A DNA stretch of 64,000 bases from an uncultured Bacteroidales bacterium (GCA_902779085.1 CACYZY010000002.1:248001-312000); one strand, 5' to 3'; numbered from the stretch's first letter, positions 27,909 to 38,619 are shown. The notes: generated by a model not told the origin, from the sequence alone. Translations and numbers: made by a program.

Positions 27909-28658
27909 TCAGCTTTCAAGTTCTTTGATCCAGTCATATCCACGCTCCTCCAGCTCGAGTGCCAATTCAGGCCCAGCTGTCTTGACAATGCGCCCCTTGT
28001 AAAGTACATGCACAATATCTGGTTTGATATAGTCGAGCAATCGCTGGTAGTGGGTGATGACGATGCAACTGGTTTCAGGTGTCATGAGCTTGTTCACTCC
28101 CTCAGCTACGATGCGCAGGGCATCGATATCCAATCCAGAATCTGTTTCGTCGAGGATGCTCAGTTTAGGTTCCAGCATAGCCATTTGGAATATTTCGTTG
28201 CGTTTCTTCTCACCACCCGAGAATCCTTCATTCACTGAGCGACTGGCCAGCTTGTTGTCAAGTTCCACGATGGCACGTTTCTCGCGCATCATCTTCAGAA
28301 ACTCACTGGCACTCAAGTCTGGTAACTTGAGGTACTTGCGCTTCTCGTTGATGGCAGTGCGCATGAAGTTGGTCATGCTTACTCCAGGGATCTCCACAGG
28401 ATACTGGAAACTCAGAAATAAGCCTTCATGACTGCGGTCCTCTGGAGACAGTTCCAGCAGGTTCTTACCATTGAAGGTAACAGTTCCTTGAGTCACCTCA
28501 TATTGAGGATTACCCACCAATACAGATGACAGCGTGCTCTTTCCAGAACCATTAGGCCCCATGATGGCATGTATCTCTCCAGGCTTCACCTGCAGGTTGA
28601 TGCCTCTCAGTATTTCTTTGCCAGCCACACTGGCATGTAAGTCTTTTATCTCTAACAT
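27909..28658 (-). CDS. sufC: Fe-S cluster assembly ATPase SufC
   Basis: ABC-type ATPase of the SufBCD scaffold. Walker [11 protein letters not shown]-loop [14 protein letters not shown], signature [11 protein letters not shown], Walker [18 protein letters not shown] and the switch His in [10 protein letters not shown] are typical of SufC, which has SGGEKKR in place of SGGQ. Length 249 is normal. It lies between sufB and sufD with gaps of 12 and 9 bases. Confidence 0.96.
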   Translation of the reverse strand: MLEIKDLHASVAGKEILRGINLQVKPGEIHAIMGPNGSGKSTLSSVLVGNPQYEVTQGTVTFNGKNLLELSPEDRSHEGLFLSFQYPVEIPGVSMTNFMRTAINEKRKYLKLPDLSASEFLKMMREKRAIVELDNKLASRSVNEGFSGGEKKRNEIFQMAMLEPKLSILDETDSGLDIDALRIVAEGVNKLMTPETSCIVITHYQRLLDYIKPDIVHVLYKGRIVKTAGPELALELEERGYDWIKELES

Positions 28659-28670
28659 GTTATTATAACT

Positions 28671-30140
28671 TTATCCCACGCTACCCTCTAACGAGACACT
28701 CAGCAGTTTCTGTGCCTCCACAGCAAACTCCATCGGCAGCTTGTTAAGAACTTCCTTAGCATAGCCATTCACTATCAATCCTACTGCATCTTCTGTTGAG
28801 ATGCCTCGTTGGTTGCAGTAGAATATCTGCTCCTCATTGATCTTGCTGGTGGTAGCTTCATGTTCCACAACAGCCGTCTCATTATGGATGTCCATATATG
28901 GAAAGGTATGAGCTCCACATTTATCACCTAGCAGCAAAGAGTCGCACTGGCTGTAGTTGCGGGCGTTGTCTGCCTTGGCAGCCACACGCACCAAACCACG
29001 GTAGGAGTTCTCGCTCTTGCCTGCAGAGATACCCTTGCTCACGATGGTGCTGCGTGTATTCTTTCCAAGATGAATCATCTTCGTACCCGTGTCAGCTTGC
29101 TGGTAATTGTTGGTCACAGCCACGCTATAGAACTCGGCAGTTGAGTTATCGCCCTGCAGGATGCATGATGGATATTTCCACGTGATAGCAGAGCCCGTCT
29201 CAACTTGAGTCCATGACAACTTGCTGTCATTACCACGCAGATGACCGCGTTTGGTTACGAAGTTATACACGCCACCTTTGCCTTCAGCATCGCCAGGATA
29301 CCAGTTCTGCACAGTTGAGTATTTAACTTCTGCGCGCTCGTGTACCACAATCTCCACAATGGCAGCATGCAACTGGTTTTCGTCTCGCATTGGAGCCGTG
29401 CATCCTTCCAAGTAAGAAACATATGCATCGTCATCGGCCACAATCAATGTACGTTCAAACTGGCCTATATTTCTGGCGTTGATGCGGAAATAGGTGGACA
29501 ATTCCATAGGGCATCTTACGCCCTTGGGGATATACACGAACGAGCCGTCGCTGAACACTGCGGAATTTAAAGCAGCAAAGAAATTGTCAGTGTAGGGCAC
29601 CACAGAACCCAGGTACTTTCGCACTAGCTCAGGATGTTCCTTCACTGCCTCACTGATAGAACAGAAGATAATGCCTTTCTCCTTCAGCTGTTCCTTGAAG
29701 GTGGTCTTGACAGAAACTGAGTCCATCACGGCATCTACTGCCAAACCAGCCAATGCCATGCGTTCCTCCAGAGGTATGCCCAGCTTGTCGAAAGTCTTCA
29801 TCAACTCGGGGTCAATCTCCTTCTTGCCCTCATCCTTGCTTTTCTTGGTAGGGTCAGCGTAGTAGGAAATAGCCTGGTAGTCGATTTCCGGTATACGCAG
29901 GTGTGCCCATGTGGGCATAGTTTGCTTTACCCAATGGCGATAAGCCTTCAGGCGAAAGTCAAGTAGCCATTCTGGTTCACCTTTCTTCTCAGAAATCAGA
30001 CGCACCACATCCTCGTTGAGGCCACGGTCAATGACTTCGGTACGCACGTCAGTGGTGAAGCCGTACTTGTACTTCTCCTCCGCCAGCTGACGTACATAGT
30101 CGTTGTCCTTATATTTCCTGTCCTTCTGTTCCATGCTCAT
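28671..30140 (-). CDS. sufB: Fe-S cluster assembly protein SufB
   Basis: Core scaffold of SufBCD. The 489-residue protein shows [44 protein letters not shown] and the C-terminal [23 protein letters not shown]. The start ([10 protein letters not shown], with ATG at 30140 or 30134) lies 26-32 bases inside the end of cvpA, so translation may be coupled. It begins the Suf part of the long minus-strand series. Confidence 0.96.
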   Translation of the reverse strand: MSMEQKDRKYKDNDYVRQLAEEKYKYGFTTDVRTEVIDRGLNEDVVRLISEKKGEPEWLLDFRLKAYRHWVKQTMPTWAHLRIPEIDYQAISYYADPTKKSKDEGKKEIDPELMKTFDKLGIPLEERMALAGLAVDAVMDSVSVKTTFKEQLKEKGIIFCSISEAVKEHPELVRKYLGSVVPYTDNFFAALNSAVFSDGSFVYIPKGVRCPMELSTYFRINARNIGQFERTLIVADDDAYVSYLEGCTAPMRDENQLHAAIVEIVVHERAEVKYSTVQNWYPGDAEGKGGVYNFVTKRGHLRGNDSKLSWTQVETGSAITWKYPSCILQGDNSTAEFYSVAVTNNYQQADTGTKMIHLGKNTRSTIVSKGISAGKSENSYRGLVRVAAKADNARNYSQCDSLLLGDKCGAHTFPYMDIHNETAVVEHEATTSKINEEQIFYCNQRGISTEDAVGLIVNGYAKEVLNKLPMEFAVEAQKLLSVSLEGSVG

Positions 30141-30639
30141 TGTTCAGGATATCTTTTGTAAAATCCTGTACTGCAGGCATGAATAAGCCCGCCAACTCAC
30201 GTACGGGATAATACAAGGCAGATGTCTCCTTGGTGTTTTTCTCAATGATTTTATTATCTGAGTCGATATATTCAATCGCACAGATGGCCAGACTGATGAA
30301 TAGCAGCCACTTCACACCACCTAGGGCAGCACCGAGCAAACGGTTAATCCATCCTAGGCAGATGATTTCCAGCGCCTTTGTGAGTAATGATGCCACCAGT
30401 GTAAAAACGATAGGCACCACAATCCAAATCAGGAAGAATGCCAGGACATGCGCAAAGGTAGAATTAGAAGTGACGGTACCCAATAATTGGTCACCCACCA
30501 CACCATACAACGCCTTGGCTGCAAACAAACCTACCACAAGACCTACCAGCGAAGCCAGCTGCTTGATGAATCCTTTGCGGAATCCAATCACCATGCCAGC
30601 CACCACTAATATCAATATGATAATATCAATTACCTGCAT
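30109..30639 (-). CDS. CvpA family membrane protein
   Basis: CvpA family proteins have four membrane segments and were first linked to colicin V export; their general role is uncertain, perhaps envelope integrity. [42 protein letters not shown] and the later hydrophobic stretches near residues 65-90 and 100-120 fit. Length 176 is normal. It lies between infB and sufB, a placement common in Bacteroidetes. Confidence 0.88.
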   Translation of the reverse strand: MQVIDIIILILVVAGMVIGFRKGFIKQLASLVGLVVGLFAAKALYGVVGDQLLGTVTSNSTFAHVLAFFLIWIVVPIVFTLVASLLTKALEIICLGWINRLLGAALGGVKWLLFISLAICAIEYIDSDNKIIEKNTKETSALYYPVRELAGLFMPAVQDFTKDILNNEHGTEGQEI

Positions 30640-30680
30640 AAACTACAAAGTTTTAACAGTAAAACTATGCCGTAAATTGT

Positions 30681-33599
30681 TTACAGTGTCTGCTTTACTT
30701 CAATCTCCTCGAAGGTTTCAATCACGTCACCCACCTTGATGTCGTTGCAGTTAGTCAAGCTGATACCGCACTCAAAGTTGGTGAGCACCTCCTTCACATC
30801 ATCCTTGAAGCGCTTCAGGGCGTTGATGTTACCAGTATGGATAACGATACCGTCACGAATCAGACGAGCTTTATCAGTACGTTTCACCTTACCTGTCTTC
30901 ACCATTGCACCGGCTACCATGCCCACCTTGCTGATGTTGAATACCTCACGCACTTCGATGGTAGAAGTTACCTGCTCCTTCAATGTAGGAGCCAGCATAC
31001 CTTCCATAGCAGATTTCACCTCTTCTATCGCGTCATAGATGATAGAGTACTTGCGGATATCCACACCTTCCTGCTCAGCCAGCTTGCTGGCACCAGCAGA
31101 AGGACGTACCTGGAAGCCCACGATGATGGCGTCGGATGCAGCAGCCAGTGAAACGTCTGACTCTGAAATCTGACCTACACCTTGGTGGATTACGTTCACC
31201 TGAATCTTGTCGGTAGAAAGTTTGATGAGTGAGTCGCTCAATGCTTCTACAGAACCATCCACGTCGCCCTTTACGATGATGTTCAGTTCGTGGAAATCGC
31301 CCAAAGCTAAGCGGCGACCTACCTCGTCGAGGGTCAGCATCTTCTGGGTACGCAAACCTTGCTCACGCTGCAATTGTTCACGCTTGTTGGCAATTTCACG
31401 AGCCTCCTGATCAGTATCGAACACATGGAAAGTATCACCTGCAGCAGGAGCACCGTTCAGACCTAAGATCAAAGCTGGTTCGGCTGGCAATGCCTTGTCG
31501 ATGCGCTGGTTACGTTCGTTGAACATAGCCTTCACACGACCGAAGTTAGAACCTGCCAACACGATATCACCAATCTTCAGTGTACCATTGCTCACCAGCA
31601 CAGTAGCCACATAACCACGGCCTTTGTCGAGTGATGACTCGATGATAGAACCCGTAGCTTTGCGGTTAGGGTTAGCCTTCAGTTCCAGGAGCTCAGCCTC
31701 AAGCAGCACTTTCTCCATCAGCTCTTCCACACCAATACCCTTCTTGGCACTGATGTCTTGGCTCTGGTACTTGCCACCCCATTCCTCAACGAGGAAGTTC
31801 ATGGCAGCCAACTCTTCCTTTATCTTATCAGGATTAGCTCCTGGTTTATCAATCTTGTTGATGGCAAACACGATAGGCACACCAGCTGCTACAGCGTGGT
31901 TGATGGCCTCCTTAGTCTGAGGCATCACACTATCGTCGGCTGCTACAATGATGATGGCAATATCCGTTACCTTAGCACCACGGGCACGCATAGCGGTAAA
32001 TGCCTCGTGACCAGGAGTATCGAGGAATGTAATCTTTCGACCGTCTTCCATCGTAACGTTATATGCACCGATGTGCTGGGTAATACCACCTGCCTCACCG
32101 GCAATCACATTACTCTTGCGGATGTAGTCCAACAAAGAAGTTTTACCATGATCAACATGACCCATCACAGTTACGATAGGAGCACGTGGTACCAAATCCT
32201 CTTCATTATCCTCTTCTTCCACAACAGCCTGAGAAACCTCAGCGCTCACGTATTCAGTCTTATAGCCAAATTCCTCAGCTACCAGGTTGATGGTCTCGGC
32301 ATCCAGACGCTGGTTGATACTTACCATGATACCCACGCTCATACAGGTAGCAATGACCTGCGTTACCTGAACGTTCATCATGTTAGCCAACTCGTTAGCA
32401 GTCACAAACTCGGTGAGCTTCAGTATCTTGCTCTCCTCCATCTCCAAGTTTTCCTGTTCCATCATACGCTCAGAAGCCAACTCACGTTTTTCCTTACGAT
32501 ACTTGGCACCTTTGCTCTTGGTCTTGTTGGTAAGGCGAGCCAAGGTTTCCTTTACCTGCTTGGTAACGTCTTCCTCGCTTACTTCCTGCTTGAACATAGG
32601 CTTGCGGAAGCGGTCCTTGTTCTTCTTGCCCTTGCCGTTGTTGCCCTCATTGCGTTCGCCTTGCTCTTCACGTTTACGCTTGAAGTCGCCTTCGCGAGCA
32701 GCTTTCTTGATATCAACCTTCTCCTTGCCGATACGAACGCGTTTCTTCTTACCTTCCTGTTTGTTGTCGCTTGGAGTGCTTTCTTTCTCTTCACTATCGT
32801 TGCCGCGAATCTCCTTGATGATGTCTTCCTTCATCTGGCGACGCTGGCTCTGACGTTGTTTCTCACGTTCGTCACGCTCCTTCTTTCTTTCTTCCTTACT
32901 CTTTTTCTTCGGACGGGTAGAAGTGTTCAGCTGGTCGAGGTCCACATGACCCACCACATTCAGCTTGCTTACTTTCACGTCAGTCTTCAGACGGAAGATG
33001 CCATCGCCCTCATCCTGGTCGTCATCAACAGGCTCTTGTTTCACTGGAGCAGGTGCTTCAACCACAGGAGCCGGTTGAACAGGAGTTTCAACCTGCTTCT
33101 TCTCTGGTGCAGCTGCCTGCTGCTCAACAACGGGTTTCTCTGCTACTGGTGCAGGCTCAACAGGCTTTGGCTTTGCAACAACAGGCTCTTCAGCTGGTTG
33201 GCGAACTTCTTCTTTCACCTTGACTTCCACTTTCACTGGCTCTGCTGCTGGTTTGGTCTCAGCATGTTTGGCAGGTTTGTTCAGTTTGTCAAGGTCTATC
33301 TTGCCTATAGGTTTGAACTTCTGCTTAGCCTTTTCTGGTTCAGGTTCATAGCCCTGAATGGCAACAGCAGGTTTCACCTTTTCCTTATCTTTTTCTTTCC
33401 TTCCGAGGATGAACTGATCAGACTTTGCCTTCAGATCCTTGTCGGTACTGAATTCCTGCCTGAGCAAATCAAATTGCTCATCGGTAATCTTGGCATTGGG
33501 GTTCTCCTCCACCTCATATCCCTTTTTCCTCAGGAATTCTACGGCGGTACTGATACCAACGTTCAAATCTCTCGTTACTTTGTTTAATCTAACAGCCAC
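30681..33599 (-). CDS. infB: Translation initiation factor IF-2
   Basis: GTPase that positions initiator tRNA on the ribosome. The 972-residue protein has an N-terminal IF2_N unit ([24 protein letters not shown]), a long Lys/Glu/Pro-rich linker of about 330 residues, a second IF2_N unit, then the G domain with [29 protein letters not shown] and [13 protein letters not shown], and domains II-IV. The linker is low complexity, as usual in Bacteroidetes. It follows nusA by 29 bases. Confidence 0.97.
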   Translation of the reverse strand: MAVRLNKVTRDLNVGISTAVEFLRKKGYEVEENPNAKITDEQFDLLRQEFSTDKDLKAKSDQFILGRKEKDKEKVKPAVAIQGYEPEPEKAKQKFKPIGKIDLDKLNKPAKHAETKPAAEPVKVEVKVKEEVRQPAEEPVVAKPKPVEPAPVAEKPVVEQQAAAPEKKQVETPVQPAPVVEAPAPVKQEPVDDDQDEGDGIFRLKTDVKVSKLNVVGHVDLDQLNTSTRPKKKSKEERKKERDEREKQRQSQRRQMKEDIIKEIRGNDSEEKESTPSDNKQEGKKKRVRIGKEKVDIKKAAREGDFKRKREEQGERNEGNNGKGKKNKDRFRKPMFKQEVSEEDVTKQVKETLARLTNKTKSKGAKYRKEKRELASERMMEQENLEMEESKILKLTEFVTANELANMMNVQVTQVIATCMSVGIMVSINQRLDAETINLVAEEFGYKTEYVSAEVSQAVVEEEDNEEDLVPRAPIVTVMGHVDHGKTSLLDYIRKSNVIAGEAGGITQHIGAYNVTMEDGRKITFLDTPGHEAFTAMRARGAKVTDIAIIIVAADDSVMPQTKEAINHAVAAGVPIVFAINKIDKPGANPDKIKEELAAMNFLVEEWGGKYQSQDISAKKGIGVEELMEKVLLEAELLELKANPNRKATGSIIESSLDKGRGYVATVLVSNGTLKIGDIVLAGSNFGRVKAMFNERNQRIDKALPAEPALILGLNGAPAAGDTFHVFDTDQEAREIANKREQLQREQGLRTQKMLTLDEVGRRLALGDFHELNIIVKGDVDGSVEALSDSLIKLSTDKIQVNVIHQGVGQISESDVSLAAASDAIIVGFQVRPSAGASKLAEQEGVDIRKYSIIYDAIEEVKSAMEGMLAPTLKEQVTSTIEVREVFNISKVGMVAGAMVKTGKVKRTDKARLIRDGIVIHTGNINALKRFKDDVKEVLTNFECGISLTNCNDIKVGDVIETFEEIEVKQTL

Positions 33600-33628
33600 T
33601 CTATTCTAAGTTTTAAGTTGTTAAGTTA

Positions 33629-34891
33629 TTAATCCTCTTCAAATTCCTTGCGCAGGATCTCCAGTACGTTGTCAACGGTCTCTTCCTCGAGGTCGGCTTT
33701 CTTGATAATCATGTCACGAGGAGCATTCAGTGCAGTCTTAGCTGTCTCGATACCGATAGCCTTGAATGCATCGATCACCCAGTCGTCAATCTCATCACGG
33801 AACTCATCCAGATAGATATCCTCATCCTCCGTTCCATCACCTTCCAGTTCGCGGAATACGTCGATAGTATAATCGGTCAGCATGCAGGCCAGCTTGATGT
33901 TCAAACCACCCTTACCAATGGCCAGACTCACCTCTTCAGGCTTCAGGTATACTTCAGCCTTACGTTCTTCTTCGTTAAGTTTGATGCTGCTTACATGAGC
34001 AGGACTCAGCGCACGCTGGATGAACAGTGCGGTGTTAGAGGTGTAGTTGATTACGTCGATGTTCTCGTTTCTCAACTCACGCACGATACCATGAATTCTG
34101 CTACCCTTCACACCCACGCAAGCGCCTACTGGATCAATGCGGTCGTCGTAGCTCTCAACGGCAATCTTGGCTCTTTCACCAGGGATGCGGGCGATCTTGC
34201 GAATAGTGATGAGGCCGTCGTTGATTTCAGGCACCTCAATCTCAAACAGGCGCTGAAGGAACAGCGGACTGGTACGGCTCAGAATAATCTTGGGGTTGTT
34301 GTTCTTGTTCTCCACACGAGCCACCACCGCTCTGGCAGTCTCGCCCTTGCGGTAGAAGTCGGTCGGAATCTGCTCAGTCTTAGGCAGCAGCAGTTCGTTG
34401 CCATCCTCGTCGAGCAGCAGCATCTCTTTCTTCCATATCTGATAAACCTCAGCACTCACGATGGTACCTACCTTATCTGAATAACGGTTGTAGATAGCAT
34501 CTTTCTGCAGCTCCAAGATCTTACTGCTCAATGTCTGACGCAGGTTCAGAATGGCACGGCGACCAAACTTGCTGAAATCCACCTCGTCAGTAACTTCCTC
34601 ACCCACTTCATAGTCCTCATCAATCTGACGTGCTTCAGAGAGTGAAATCTGCAGGTTGGGATCGGTAACTTCACCATCAGGCACCACCTCGCGGTTTCTT
34701 CTTATCTCCAAGTCACCCTTGTCAGGGTTCACAATCACGTCGTAGTTCTCATCCGAGCCGAAAATCTTTGCGATTACGCTGCGGAAACTCTCCTCCATTA
34801 CGCTCACCAGCGTAGTGCGGTCAATGCTTTGTGATTCTTTGAAATCCTTAAAGGTTTCAATCATGCTCACAGTTTCTGCTTTCTTAGCCAT
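33629..34891 (-). CDS. nusA: Transcription termination/antitermination factor NusA
   Basis: NusA binds RNA polymerase and nascent RNA and modulates pausing and termination. The N-terminal polymerase-binding domain, an S1 domain (VGTIVSAEVYQIWKKEMLL) and two KH domains (DPVGACVGVKGSRIHGIVRELRNENIDVINY; EVSLAIGKGGLNIKLACMLTDYTIDV) are visible. The 420-residue form lacks the extra C-terminal acidic repeats of E. coli NusA. It follows rimP by 2 bases. Confidence 0.97.
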   Translation of the reverse strand: MAKKAETVSMIETFKDFKESQSIDRTTLVSVMEESFRSVIAKIFGSDENYDVIVNPDKGDLEIRRNREVVPDGEVTDPNLQISLSEARQIDEDYEVGEEVTDEVDFSKFGRRAILNLRQTLSSKILELQKDAIYNRYSDKVGTIVSAEVYQIWKKEMLLLDEDGNELLLPKTEQIPTDFYRKGETARAVVARVENKNNNPKIILSRTSPLFLQRLFEIEVPEINDGLITIRKIARIPGERAKIAVESYDDRIDPVGACVGVKGSRIHGIVRELRNENIDVINYTSNTALFIQRALSPAHVSSIKLNEEERKAEVYLKPEEVSLAIGKGGLNIKLACMLTDYTIDVFRELEGDGTEDEDIYLDEFRDEIDDWVIDAFKAIGIETAKTALNAPRDMIIKKADLEEETVDNVLEILRKEFEED

Positions 34892-34893
34892 AA

Positions 34894-35361
34894 TTATTTA
34901 AAGCTGATTAAGTATTTAGTATATTTTATTTCATCCATTTTCAGACAGATGTCCACATCCGTCAGTTTAGGTCTCTTTGCACCTTCTGGCTTGATTTTCT
35001 GCTGAACGGTAATCACCACATGGTCTGCATCTACCTCCTTGAGAATCCCTTTCAGCTTGCGGCCGTCGGTAGTCAGTGTCTCCACTTCCTTGCCAACATG
35101 GCACTCATACTGGCGCAGCACCTTAAAAGGCTGTCCCAGTCCGGCAGAACCTACTTCCAGATCGTAATCCTCGCCTTCAGTGCCCAACTTCTCTTCGATG
35201 AAGCGGCTCAGCTCGGCGCAGTCGTCAATCCATACACCATCCTGATGGTCAATCTCAACACTGATCTTGTTGTCATTACCCAGTGTTACATCTACCAGAA
35301 AGTAATCCTTTCCTTCCAGCCATTCCTGTGCGATGTTTTCTACTGTCTCTTTGTTAATCAT
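34894..35361 (-). CDS. rimP: Ribosome maturation factor RimP
   Basis: RimP is needed for 30S subunit maturation. VDVTLGNDNKISVEIDHQDGVWIDDCAELSRFIEEKL and YDLEVGSAGLGQPFKVLRQYECHVGKEVE match both domains of the family. Length 155 is normal. It is the first gene of the rimP-nusA-infB series and is preceded by a leader that contains a terminator-like hairpin. Confidence 0.94.
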   Translation of the reverse strand: MINKETVENIAQEWLEGKDYFLVDVTLGNDNKISVEIDHQDGVWIDDCAELSRFIEEKLGTEGEDYDLEVGSAGLGQPFKVLRQYECHVGKEVETLTTDGRKLKGILKEVDADHVVITVQQKIKPEGAKRPKLTDVDICLKMDEIKYTKYLISFK

Positions 35362-35383
35362 ACTTACGTCTAAAACTTTTTTA

Positions 35384-35410
35384 CAATAAAAAAAGGAGCT
35401 CTAAGCCCCT
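35384..35410 (-). terminator. Terminator-like hairpin in the rimP leader (possible attenuator)
   Basis: On the minus strand, AGGGGCT (35404-35410), loop TAG, AGCTCCT (35394-35400), then seven T residues. The stem has 7 pairs, one of them G-U. It lies between the -7 box at 35433-35440 and the rimP ATG at 35361, so it could end transcription before the operon. Control by NusA or another factor is inference. Confidence 0.7.
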
Positions 35411-35432
35411 CCTCAAATCATCATTACGGCTG

Positions 35433-35440
35433 CAAAATTA
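35433..35440 (-). promoter_or_regulatory. Bacteroidetes -7 box for the rimP-nusA-infB series
   Basis: TAATTTTG on the minus strand; the transcript would start near 35426 with a leader of about 65 bases. Confidence 0.55.
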
Positions 35441-35525
35441 AGAATAAAAACTCATTCTACAAAATAAATCAGCCTTTTATACGTCTTTTTTGAATAAAAA
35501 TCTAAAAAAAATAAAAAAAAGCACT

Positions 35526-35533
35526 TATCTTTG
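35526..35533 (+). promoter_or_regulatory. Bacteroidetes -7 box for ppdK
   Basis: TATCTTTG 52 bases before the ppdK ATG; the upstream region is A-rich and has no well-placed TTTG. Confidence 0.6.
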
Positions 35534-35585
35534 CAGACTAACACTAACGAAATTAATTAAAACTTAATACCTAACTTTTTTTATT

Positions 35586-38363
35586 ATGGAAGACAAAAGA
35601 GTTTATACTTTTGGTAACGGCCAGGCTGAAGGACGCGCTGACATGCGCAACCTGTTGGGTGGTAAAGGTGCTAACTGCGCCGAGATGAACCTGATTGGTG
35701 TTCCTGTTCCTCCTGGTTTCACTATCACTACTGAAGTCTGCAACGAGTATTTCCAGAAGGGCAAAGAAGCTGTGATTGCTCTCTTGAAAGATGATGTAGA
35801 AAAAGCAGTAGTTCACATTGAGAAGTTGATGAACAGCAAGTTTGGTGATCCAAAGAACCCATTGCTGGTGTCCGTTCGCTCTGGCGCACGTGCATCAATG
35901 CCTGGTATGATGGATACCATCCTGAACCTGGGTCTTAACGACAAGGTGGCTGAGGGTATGGTGAAGAAAACCGGCAACGAGCGTTTCGTATATGACAGCT
36001 ACCGCCGTTTCGTACAGATGTATGGCGATGTGGTGCTGGGTATGAAACCAGTTGACAAGACAGAAATTGATCCTTTCGAAGCTATTATAGAGAAGGTAAA
36101 GGAAGAGCGTGGCATCAAGCTCGACAAAGACCTGAATGTGGATGAGCTCCGCAAGTTGGTGAAACTGTTCAAGGAAGCCATCAAGAAGCGTACAGGCAAG
36201 GATTTCCCAGACAACCCAGTTGAGCAGTTGTGGGGCGCTATCTGCGCTGTGTTCGACAGCTGGATGAACGAGCGTGCCATCCTCTATCGTAAGATGGAAG
36301 GCATACCATCAGAGTGGGGTACCGCTGTCAGCGTGATGGCAATGGTATTCGGTAACATGGGCGACACTTCCGCTACTGGCGTATGCTTCAGCCGTGATGC
36401 AGGTACTGGCGAGAATGTTTTCAACGGTGAGTATCTGGTAAATGCACAGGGTGAAGACGTGGTAGCAGGTATCCGTACTCCTCAGCAGATTACCCTCGAG
36501 GGCTCACGCCGTTGGGCAAAGATGCAGGGCATCAGCGAGGAAGAGCGTGCCAGCAAGTATCCTTCAATGGAAGAGTCAATGCCTGACATCTACAAGCAGC
36601 TGTATGCTATCCAGGACAAGCTGGAGAAGCACTATAAGGACATGCAGGATATGGAGTTCACCGTACAGGAAGGCAAGCTTTGGTTCTTGCAGACCCGTAA
36701 TGGCAAGCGCACAGGTACCGCTATGGTGAAGATTGCTATGGACCTGCTGCGTGAGGATGTCATCGATGAGAAGACAGCTATCATGCGCTGCGAACCTAAC
36801 AAGCTCGATGAACTGTTGCACCCTGTATTCGAGCCTCGCTCACTGCGTCGCGCCAAGGTGCTGACTCGTGGTTTGCCAGCATCTCCAGGAGCTGCCTGCG
36901 GGCATATCACTTTCTTTGCTGACGATGCTGCTCGCGTTCATGGCTTGGGCAAGCGTGTCATCCTGGTTCGTATGGAGACTTCTCCTGAGGACTTGGCTGG
37001 TATGGCCGTTGCTCAGGGTATTGTAACCTGCCGTGGTGGTATGACCAGCCACGCTGCCGTTGTGGCTCGTGGTATGGGTAAGTGCTGCGTAACAGGTGCA
37101 GGTGCCATGATTGTTGACTACAAGAACAAGACGCTGACCATTGGCGACACCGTTCTGCATGAGGGCGACTACCTGTCACTCAACGGTAGCACAGGTGAGG
37201 TTTATGAAGGCCGTATCGATACCAAGGCTGCTGAGGTAAGTGGCGACTTCGCTGAATTGATGTACCTCTGCGACAAATATACCAAGCTGCATGTACGTAC
37301 CAATGCTGATACTCCTCGTGATGCTGCTGTAGCTCACAGCTTCGGTGCCGAGGGTATTGGTCTGTGCCGTACAGAGCACATGTTCTTCGAGGCTAAGAAG
37401 ATTCGCGCTATGCGTGAGATGATTCTGGCAGATACGAAAGAAGGCCGTGAGGCTGCATTGGAGAAGATTCTGCCTTACCAGATGATTGACTTCTACGAGA
37501 TCCTGAAGGTAATGGACAACTGCCCAGTTAACATCCGTCTGCTCGACCCACCATTGCATGAGTTCGTACCTCACGATCTGGCTGGTCAGGAAGCTATGGC
37601 AGAAGATATGGGTGTTACCGTACAGGAAATCCAGAGACGTGTGGCTGAGTTGAATGAGAGCAACCCAATGCTGGGCCATCGTGGATGCCGCTTGGGCAAT
37701 ACCTATCCTGAAATCACTGCTATGCAGACACGTGCCATCCTCGGTGCTGCCATCAAGCTGCGTAAGGAAGGTTACGACCCACGTCCTGAAATCATGGTGC
37801 CACTGATTGGTTTGGTGAATGAGTTCGACTTGCAGGAGAAAGTGATCCGTGAGACAGCAGAGAAGATGTTCAAGGATGAAGGCATTGTGGTTCGTTTCCG
37901 CATCGGTACCATGATCGAGATTCCTCGTGCTGCTCTGACAGCTGATAAGATTGCTAGGCATGCCGAGTACTTTAGCTTCGGTACCAACGACTTGACTCAG
38001 ATGACCTTCGGCTATAGCCGTGACGATATCGCCAGCTTCTTGCCAGTATATTTGGAGAAGAAGATCCTGAACGTTGACCCATTCCAGGTGCTCGACCAGG
38101 AAGGTGTTGGTCAGCTCATCGAAATGGCTGTTAAGAAGGGTCGCAACACCCGTCCAGAGCTTATCTGCGGTATCTGCGGTGAGCATGGAGGTGAGCCATC
38201 ATCAGTTAAGTTCTGCCACCGTGTAGGTCTGAACTATGTGAGCTGCTCTCCATTCCGCGTTCCTATCGCTCGTTTGGCTGCTGCTCAAGCTGCTGTTGAG
38301 GACCTCCTTGCTGAGGAGGCAGAGAAGAAGCGCAAGAAGGCAGAAGCTAATGCAGTAGCATAA
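35586..38363 (+). CDS. ppdK: Pyruvate, phosphate dikinase
   Basis: It interconverts pyruvate, ATP and phosphate with PEP, AMP and pyrophosphate. The 925-residue protein shows the N-terminal nucleotide-binding domain (LLGGKGANCAEMNLIGVPVPPGFTITTEVC), the phosphohistidine motif GGMTSHAAVVARGMGKCC and the C-terminal PEP domain with FSFGTNDLTQMTFGYSRDD and the catalytic Cys in ICGICGEHGG. The tail is Lys/Ala/Glu-rich. Codon use is strongly biased, suggesting high expression. Its last 66 bases and its terminator are repeated 3.76 kb downstream. Confidence 0.97.
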   Translation: MEDKRVYTFGNGQAEGRADMRNLLGGKGANCAEMNLIGVPVPPGFTITTEVCNEYFQKGKEAVIALLKDDVEKAVVHIEKLMNSKFGDPKNPLLVSVRSGARASMPGMMDTILNLGLNDKVAEGMVKKTGNERFVYDSYRRFVQMYGDVVLGMKPVDKTEIDPFEAIIEKVKEERGIKLDKDLNVDELRKLVKLFKEAIKKRTGKDFPDNPVEQLWGAICAVFDSWMNERAILYRKMEGIPSEWGTAVSVMAMVFGNMGDTSATGVCFSRDAGTGENVFNGEYLVNAQGEDVVAGIRTPQQITLEGSRRWAKMQGISEEERASKYPSMEESMPDIYKQLYAIQDKLEKHYKDMQDMEFTVQEGKLWFLQTRNGKRTGTAMVKIAMDLLREDVIDEKTAIMRCEPNKLDELLHPVFEPRSLRRAKVLTRGLPASPGAACGHITFFADDAARVHGLGKRVILVRMETSPEDLAGMAVAQGIVTCRGGMTSHAAVVARGMGKCCVTGAGAMIVDYKNKTLTIGDTVLHEGDYLSLNGSTGEVYEGRIDTKAAEVSGDFAELMYLCDKYTKLHVRTNADTPRDAAVAHSFGAEGIGLCRTEHMFFEAKKIRAMREMILADTKEGREAALEKILPYQMIDFYEILKVMDNCPVNIRLLDPPLHEFVPHDLAGQEAMAEDMGVTVQEIQRRVAELNESNPMLGHRGCRLGNTYPEITAMQTRAILGAAIKLRKEGYDPRPEIMVPLIGLVNEFDLQEKVIRETAEKMFKDEGIVVRFRIGTMIEIPRAALTADKIARHAEYFSFGTNDLTQMTFGYSRDDIASFLPVYLEKKILNVDPFQVLDQEGVGQLIEMAVKKGRNTRPELICGICGEHGGEPSSVKFCHRVGLNYVSCSPFRVPIARLAAAQAAVEDLLAEEAEKKRKKAEANAVA

Positions 38364-38407
38364 TCCTTGTGCAACATAATGAAGAGAGGGGGAAGCCGAT
38401 GCTTCCC
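38297..38407 (+). repeat. 111-bp direct repeat, copy A (3' end of ppdK plus terminator)
   Basis: It covers the last 21 ppdK codons, the stop codon and the left part of the terminator. Copy B at 42055-42165 matches at 107 of 111 positions without gaps (mismatches at 38344, 38351, 38365 and 38373). The two copies lie 3,758 bases apart, in the same orientation, and flank the accessory genes. Confidence 0.95.
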
Positions 38408-38416
38408 TCTCTTTTC
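38382..38416 (+). terminator. Terminator of ppdK
   Basis: AAGAGAGGG then GGAAGC, loop CGAT, GCTTCCCTCTCTT and a T-rich tail; a two-G bulge sits in the left arm. Confidence 0.8.
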
Positions 38417-38425
38417 TTATACCAC

Positions 38426-38449
38426 CTTATTGTCTTATTGTCTTATTGT
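38426..38449 (+). repeat. Three tandem copies of CTTATTGT
   Basis: Perfect 8-bp unit three times, followed by degenerate CACAATGT and CACAAAAT units to 38465. It lies just after the ppdK terminator at the left edge of the accessory segment. Confidence 0.75.
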
Positions 38450-38543
38450 CACAATGTCACAAAATTGGGACTGGCCCAAGATGTTGCATACAAAGAGCGT
38501 TTGAACAAGAACGTCGCATAATTTGCGATAATTTGCAGATTTA

Positions 38544-38575
38544 TTTGACGATTCGGAATTATATTAATATCTTTG
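38544..38575 (+). promoter_or_regulatory. Bacteroidetes promoter for the DUF4143 ATPase
   Basis: TTTG (38544-38547), a 20-base spacer and TATCTTTG (38568-38575). This is one of the best promoter matches in the window. Confidence 0.75.
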
Positions 38576-38576
38576 C

Positions 38577-38611
38577 ACTGAGTAAAATTACTCACTCCAC
38601 TGAGTAAAATT
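38577..38611 (+). promoter_or_regulatory. Operator-like direct repeats at the ATPase start site
   Basis: ACTGAGTAAAATT occurs at 38577-38589 and again, identical, at 38599-38611, two helical turns (22 bp) apart. The first also forms the interrupted palindrome GAGTAA-AA-TTACTC (38580-38593). The repeats fall directly on the expected transcript start and leader, so a repressor or autoregulatory site is plausible. Confidence 0.5.
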
Positions 38612-38619
38612 TAAACGAC

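Noticed and set aside
31758-33587. 609-residue plus-strand frame opposite infB
   Set aside because: It is antisense to the Lys/Glu-rich IF-2 gene; the long frame arises from biased codons, and the peptide is Leu/Phe/His-rich with no family match.
37176-38186. 336-residue minus-strand frame opposite ppdK
   Set aside because: Antisense shadow of a highly biased gene; no start signal or recognisable domain.
38426-38465. CTTATTGT repeats as a CRISPR array or origin iterons
   Set aside because: Units are only 8 bp with no spacers and only three perfect copies; too short for either.
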